Virus record (IMG/VR): IMGVR_UViG_3300040801_000485
Coordinates: 1 to 23,363 of that record
DNA length: 23,363 bases
DNA from: a virus
Reading direction: 5' to 3' (one strand)
The translations under genes were made by a program, and so were the position numbers. The notes beneath the pieces are model-generated. The model saw only the letters and a list, made by a program, of their open reading frames with translations, ran no database searches and had not been told where the DNA came from. Of this stretch, positions 19,801 through 23,363 are shown one piece after another (position 1 is the first letter of the stretch; every line of letters starts with the position of its first letter).

Positions 19801-20114
19801 GTTATCCACACCCGGATCATCTTCTCAGACAGCTTACCTCCTCGCAGCTGTCTGAGTGGATAGCCTATGCAGGAATCGAACCTTTCGGGACGGGTATTGA
19901 GGATCAGAGAATGGGAACAATATGCTCCACAATAGTAAATGCTTTAATTCTAGTAAACTCAGATCCAAAGAAACTAAAAAGTATTAAATGGTATCAGCCT
20001 TCTGATTTCGTTCCAGATTATACGGAAAGTGAAACAGAAGAAGAAGAACCAAAGACGCAGACAGTTGAGCAAATGAAAGAAGTTCTAAAAGCCATCGCAG
20101 GAGTTAAAGGATGA
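19396..20114 (+). CDS. Tail assembly chaperone, -1 frameshift fusion (gpGT-like)
   Basis: Zero frame is read to 19749, then the -1 frame from 19749 to TGA 20112-20114, predicted 239 residues. The added part begins LRNRPGRKFLFRLCRELGYPHP and continues HLLRQLTSSQLSEWIAYAGIEPFG, closely resembling the T-type C-terminal domain of phage chaperones, and ends in an acidic tail. The -1 frame has no convincing start codon before 19911, so this domain can only be made by frameshift. Its stop overlaps the tape measure ATG. The longer protein links the chaperone-coated tape measure to tail tube subunits. Confidence 0.88.
19743..19749 (+). promoter_or_regulatory. Programmed -1 frameshift slippery site A-AAA-AAC
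   Basis: In the zero frame the bases fall as A|AAA|AAC, a canonical X-XXY-YYZ heptamer. An SD-like GGAGGAG at 19731-19737 lies just upstream, of the kind that stimulates -1 shifting in dnaX. The -1 frame is open from here to 20114. Confidence 0.9.
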
Positions 20115-21925
20115 TAGATCTTGGTTCCTTATATACCCGGATAGAAGCAGATACGAGCGGATTGAATAAGTCTCTTGGAGCTATCAAGAAGTTCGCAAAA
20201 GTATCTGCTGGTGTTCTTGCAGGAATTACTGCTGCTGGAGTCGGAGTTGGTGGAGCTGCTGCTGCAATAGTCAATTCTGTGGCAAAGCAAACAAAGGAGA
20301 TGTCCAATCTGGCTAATGCAGCTGGACTTGATACTGGAAGTCTTCAGGCTTATGCTTTTGCCACAGAAACAGTAGGAATAAATGCTGAAAAGTTGGCTGA
20401 TATTTCAAAAGATGTCTTTGACAAGATAGGAGACTATGCCGCTACTGGTGGCGGTGAAATGAAGGATTTCTTTGAGAATATTGGAAATGCTGCTGGCCTT
20501 ACCGCTGAAAAGCTCTTGAAGATGTCTGGTCCTGAAGCTCTTGGTGCCATGAAAAACGCTATGGATGCTGCCAATATTTCGGCAAAGCAACAAGTGTTTT
20601 ACATGGAAGGGATTGCAAACGATGCTTCTTATCTAATTCCGCTTCTTGCTGAAAATGGAAAGCAGATGAAGCAGCTTGCCGACCGAGGAAGGGAACTTGG
20701 CGTATCACTGAGCGAAATAGAAGTTGAGAATTTGAAAAAGGCAGCAACAGCAACTAAAGAACTTGGAGCAACATTTGAAGTATTGAAACAGAGAGTCGCT
20801 GCCGGCCTTGCTCCCATCTATACCTGGATTGTCGAGAAGTTGACTGTTGGTATGGAGAATTTCAATAAAACTGTAAGTTCTGGGGCAATCACAGAATGGG
20901 CAAAAGAAAGTGGAACAGCTATTTTAGACTTCGCTTCAATATTTATAACAGCATTTGATGCAGTTTACCGTTCTATAAATGCTGTTATAGGATCAGCAAA
21001 AATGGTTTATGCTGGAATATTTAAAATTGTTCAGGGAGTTACTTATCTTGGATTACAAGTAGCAAAATTGACAGGAAATGAAAAGGAGATACAAGATTGG
21101 TCTGCTGGATATCAGGCAGCAACTGAAATAATAGAAAATTCAGTAAGTGATGCTTCAGAAGCATTTAGTAGAATGCAAGATGGACTACCTTATGCAGATG
21201 AAGCTAAAAACAAAATAGAGAAGTTAAAGAATGAATTATCAGCAATAGACAGTAAAACGAAAACTGCTGAAAATATAGAAAAGAACATAACAAAGCCAAT
21301 TAGAGAAATAGCCACAAAGTCTTATCCAAAACTCGACAAAGGATTTAAAGATATATGGGAGGAAGGTGGGAAGGTAGCAGAAGACAATTTAAAGAATGTA
21401 GACAGCCAACTGGATCAGATTTACGACAACATAGATAGAATTTATAACAAATATAAGGATCTCTCCAATATTGATCTGGTCACTCCTCAAGCAAGAGCGG
21501 GGTATTCTCTTGGGGGAGTTATCCAGAAAATGAAGGATGGAGGATCTGTAATCAAGGCAGCTGCCGGCAGGTACTTTCCAGGATTTGGAGGAGGAGACAA
21601 GATCCCAATACTTGGGGAAGCTGGGGAGTTTATGATTAATAAGTTTGCCAATCGGGCAGCAGGAACGGATACCACTAGAGCCTACAACAATCAAGATTGG
21701 GGTACAGTAGTTTCCAATCTATTCCAGAAAATGAGCAGCGGAGGTCCAACTTCTCCTGCATTTGCCCTTGCTGGTGGGGGGAGTGTGGTCAGCAATCAGC
21801 AGCCTTCTGAAACTCCAAGGATTTACAATATTCCTGGAATGGGTTCCATATCAGTAAGATCAGATGAAGTAAATGCCCAGAAGATGTTGAGAGCATTTAA
21901 GAAATTACATTCAGGGAGATCATAA
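20111..21925 (+). CDS. Tail tape measure protein
   Basis: The 604-residue protein starts with a helical domain, a Gly/Ala/Val-rich hydrophobic stretch at about 32-56, TKEMSNLANAAGLDTGSLQAYAFATE, and long helical Ala/Lys/Glu segments. A second partly hydrophobic region (about 265-320) is followed by coiled-coil-like sequence and a Gly-rich C terminus (GGSVIKAAAGRYFPGFGGGDK and AEFM-type loops). Tape measures set tail length and leave the tail during DNA entry; 604 residues imply a rather short tail, roughly 90 nm by the usual 1.5 angstrom per residue rule. It is read in overlap with the chaperone fusion (ATGA). Confidence 0.88.
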   Translation: MIDLGSLYTRIEADTSGLNKSLGAIKKFAKVSAGVLAGITAAGVGVGGAAAAIVNSVAKQTKEMSNLANAAGLDTGSLQAYAFATETVGINAEKLADISKDVFDKIGDYAATGGGEMKDFFENIGNAAGLTAEKLLKMSGPEALGAMKNAMDAANISAKQQVFYMEGIANDASYLIPLLAENGKQMKQLADRGRELGVSLSEIEVENLKKAATATKELGATFEVLKQRVAAGLAPIYTWIVEKLTVGMENFNKTVSSGAITEWAKESGTAILDFASIFITAFDAVYRSINAVIGSAKMVYAGIFKIVQGVTYLGLQVAKLTGNEKEIQDWSAGYQAATEIIENSVSDASEAFSRMQDGLPYADEAKNKIEKLKNELSAIDSKTKTAENIEKNITKPIREIATKSYPKLDKGFKDIWEEGGKVAEDNLKNVDSQLDQIYDNIDRIYNKYKDLSNIDLVTPQARAGYSLGGVIQKMKDGGSVIKAAAGRYFPGFGGGDKIPILGEAGEFMINKFANRAAGTDTTRAYNNQDWGTVVSNLFQKMSSGGPTSPAFALAGGGSVVSNQQPSETPRIYNIPGMGSISVRSDEVNAQKMLRAFKKLHSGRS

Positions 21926-22314
21926 TGGCTATCACTGTAGGAACGGTAACTCTCAATCAGCATATTTCCTGGAGAGGATACCACAACAATCCAGCAGTTC
22001 CCGGTTCTGAAGCCTCTACACTTGGAGGAAGAATTGTAGTCAATAGACTTTTGGGAAACAATACCACTGATGTAGTTCTGGAAGCGATAGAAGAGGACAA
22101 CATCAGAAAGGGATATTTCACCAAGCCTGTTTTGGATGATCTTAGAACATACCGGGATGCTGGAACTCCTGTTACTGTAAACTATCATGGAGAGACTTTT
22201 GTTGGAGTAATTCGAGTAAAAGGAATCCAAGTGGAAAAGGTTCTTTGGCAATCTGAATATGATGATGAAGAAAAATATATTGGAAGCATAACTTTTAAAC
22301 GAACAGGAGCATAG
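21925..22314 (+). CDS. Minor tail protein, unknown function (129 aa)
   Basis: A beta-rich 129-residue protein starting MAITVGTVTLNQHISWRGYHN and ending in YIGSITFKRTGA. It contains TPVTVNYHGETFVGVIRVKGIQVEKV near residues 84-110. It follows the tape measure with a 1-base overlap (TAATG), in the place of distal-tail or baseplate hub proteins. No diagnostic motif was recognised, so the tail role rests on position. Confidence 0.7.
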   Translation: MAITVGTVTLNQHISWRGYHNNPAVPGSEASTLGGRIVVNRLLGNNTTDVVLEAIEEDNIRKGYFTKPVLDDLRTYRDAGTPVTVNYHGETFVGVIRVKGIQVEKVLWQSEYDDEEKYIGSITFKRTGA

Positions 22315-22316
22315 AC

Positions 22317-23363
22317 ATGGACAGCACTGATCTGAAGATGTACAAATCGAAATCGAATGGGAGAATGAGCGATACTGAAATAGTATCAGATCGGGTTCAG
22401 AACTTAATGGTTCATGTGACCAGTTCTCAAAGGACAGCAGGTTTTTTCGACTATTACAAAGCCTGGTGGCAAATAGATGATGATGACGATGGAGTGGGGA
22501 TTGATCCTGAAACTTATTGGGACTTTCCAACACTTTCCGATGACGACTATGTAATGATGTTTGAAATGGATGATCGGGATGCCGTTACCGACATTACTGG
22601 ATACGCCACCGGGAATGATACAGAAAGGAAGTATGGAGTTGCTTTTCTAGCCGAAGATATTACTGCTGGAGATCAGACTTTTGATGTTGTGGTAAAAAAT
22701 GCTGCTATGGCTTCAGGAAATGACGCAATCTTTGCGGATGGGGATACTATTAAAATTACCTCGAAAGCAACAGACATAGCACTTACTGGTGTAGAAGAGA
22801 CGCATACAATAGACGGAACTCCAGTGGTGGCTAGTGACGGAGTAACGATCACTTTGACTATTGCTGATTCGGGGGGATTTGATAATAGCTATGTAGCAGA
22901 TGGATCAGTTATTCGGGTCAGGTCTATTATTGAACCAACTTCCGATATCGAAACATCTGCTACAGCAATGGTAGTTACTTCTGCTGGAGATGGGGATTAT
23001 GACGACACCACCTATCCGATTGTTTTGGATAATATGGGAACGGTGGATGAGGATTGGACTTTATACTTCACTGATGCGACCCATTTTAGACTTGATGGAG
23101 ATTCCCTTGGAAATGCCGTTGATACTGGCGATACTTCCTCTGACTTTGCTCCGAGTAATGCCGGGAGGGACAGCAAGCCCTATTTCACGATTGACGCAGA
23201 TGGGTTCAGTGGGACTTTTGCTGCGGGGGATACTATCACTTTTACCACTAAGCCAGCAGCATACCCCATAGGGATCAAAAGAGTTGTTCCTGCCCTTTCT
23301 GGCTCATTGGCTAATAATAAGGTTGGAGCTGTTCTTGTAGTTGAAGCTGCTCCTGGAGCATAA
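22317..23363 (+). CDS. Acidic tail protein, unknown function (348 aa)
   Basis: The 348-residue protein is strongly acidic (DDDDDGVG near residue 54 and many Asp/Thr-rich stretches). After an N-terminal helical part (DRVQNLMVHVTSSQRTAGFFDYYKAWWQ), the rest consists of repeated beta-strand/turn segments such as DGDTIKITSKATD, DGVTITLTIADSG and AAGDTITFTTKPAAYPIGIKRVVPAL. This suggests stacked beta domains of a tail or baseplate component. AGGAG with a 7-base spacer precedes it. Its stop codon is the last triplet of the window, so the gene is complete but its downstream neighbours are not visible. Confidence 0.75.
   Translation: MDSTDLKMYKSKSNGRMSDTEIVSDRVQNLMVHVTSSQRTAGFFDYYKAWWQIDDDDDGVGIDPETYWDFPTLSDDDYVMMFEMDDRDAVTDITGYATGNDTERKYGVAFLAEDITAGDQTFDVVVKNAAMASGNDAIFADGDTIKITSKATDIALTGVEETHTIDGTPVVASDGVTITLTIADSGGFDNSYVADGSVIRVRSIIEPTSDIETSATAMVVTSAGDGDYDDTTYPIVLDNMGTVDEDWTLYFTDATHFRLDGDSLGNAVDTGDTSSDFAPSNAGRDSKPYFTIDADGFSGTFAAGDTITFTTKPAAYPIGIKRVVPALSGSLANNKVGAVLVVEAAPGA

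Noticed and set aside
1-23363. tRNA or rRNA genes
   Set aside because: No cloverleaf with the conserved GTTCGANTC-type T arm and no rRNA-like sequence was seen on either strand.

Overview
This window is part of a tailed double-stranded DNA phage or prophage, siphovirus-like by gene content (tail tube, tail chaperone with frameshift, tape measure, no sheath gene seen). Every gene except one lies on the + strand. The DnaC-type loader, the lambda-like initiator with iterons inside it, the Mu F-like minor head protein and the attC-type site suggest a bacterial, probably Gram-negative host. The species cannot be named from the sequence, and no integrase, repressor or lysis gene lies inside the window.

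Layout. 1-1254: end of an unidentified gene, then a recombination/repair block (unidentified 151-aa protein, YbcO-like nuclease, RusA-like resolvase). 1255-1712: methyltransferase remnant, intergenic DNA, and a 39-aa leader ORF overlapping a long terminator-like hairpin. 1715-3637: replication block (initiator with internal 11-bp iterons, DnaC-like AAA+ loader, HTH protein). 3638-4743: accessory stretch with a small C5 cytosine methyltransferase, an integron attC-like site, a 58-aa ORF and copies of a 36-bp repeat. 4744-13485: packaging and head (TerS, TerL, portal, F-like protein, DUF2213-type protease with an in-frame scaffold start, decoration protein, encapsulin/HK97-fold capsid protein, small unknown). 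13482-16613: four overlapping genes for glycan modification (two related MptE/DUF115-like proteins, one fused to a glycosyltransferase-like domain, a hexapeptide-repeat acyltransferase and a sulfotransferase) embedded in the structural operon. 16594-23363: connectors, tail terminator, tail tube, frameshifted chaperone pair, tape measure and tail proteins.

Main discovery candidate. terL is interrupted just before its Walker B motif by a 318-residue intein (5657-6610). The Hint splicing blocks are read on the + strand, but the homing endonuclease (217-aa HNH protein with two HTH-like segments) is encoded on the MINUS strand inside the intein (6512 down to 5859). Both frames stay open across about 650 bp. 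The endonuclease gene never uses a dicodon that would create a + strand stop, although it uses the same codons freely elsewhere. This is the mark expected of two overlapping coding frames under joint selection. An RBS and a TATAAT box on the minus strand lie within the C-terminal splicing region.

How it works together: the replication genes recruit the host helicase to an origin probably inside the initiator gene; YbcO and RusA process recombination intermediates; TerS/TerL package DNA into a DUF2213/encapsulin-type head; connectors and tail genes follow in the usual order. The inserted sugar-modifying genes are translationally interlocked with head genes and so probably act late, on the virion or on the host surface.
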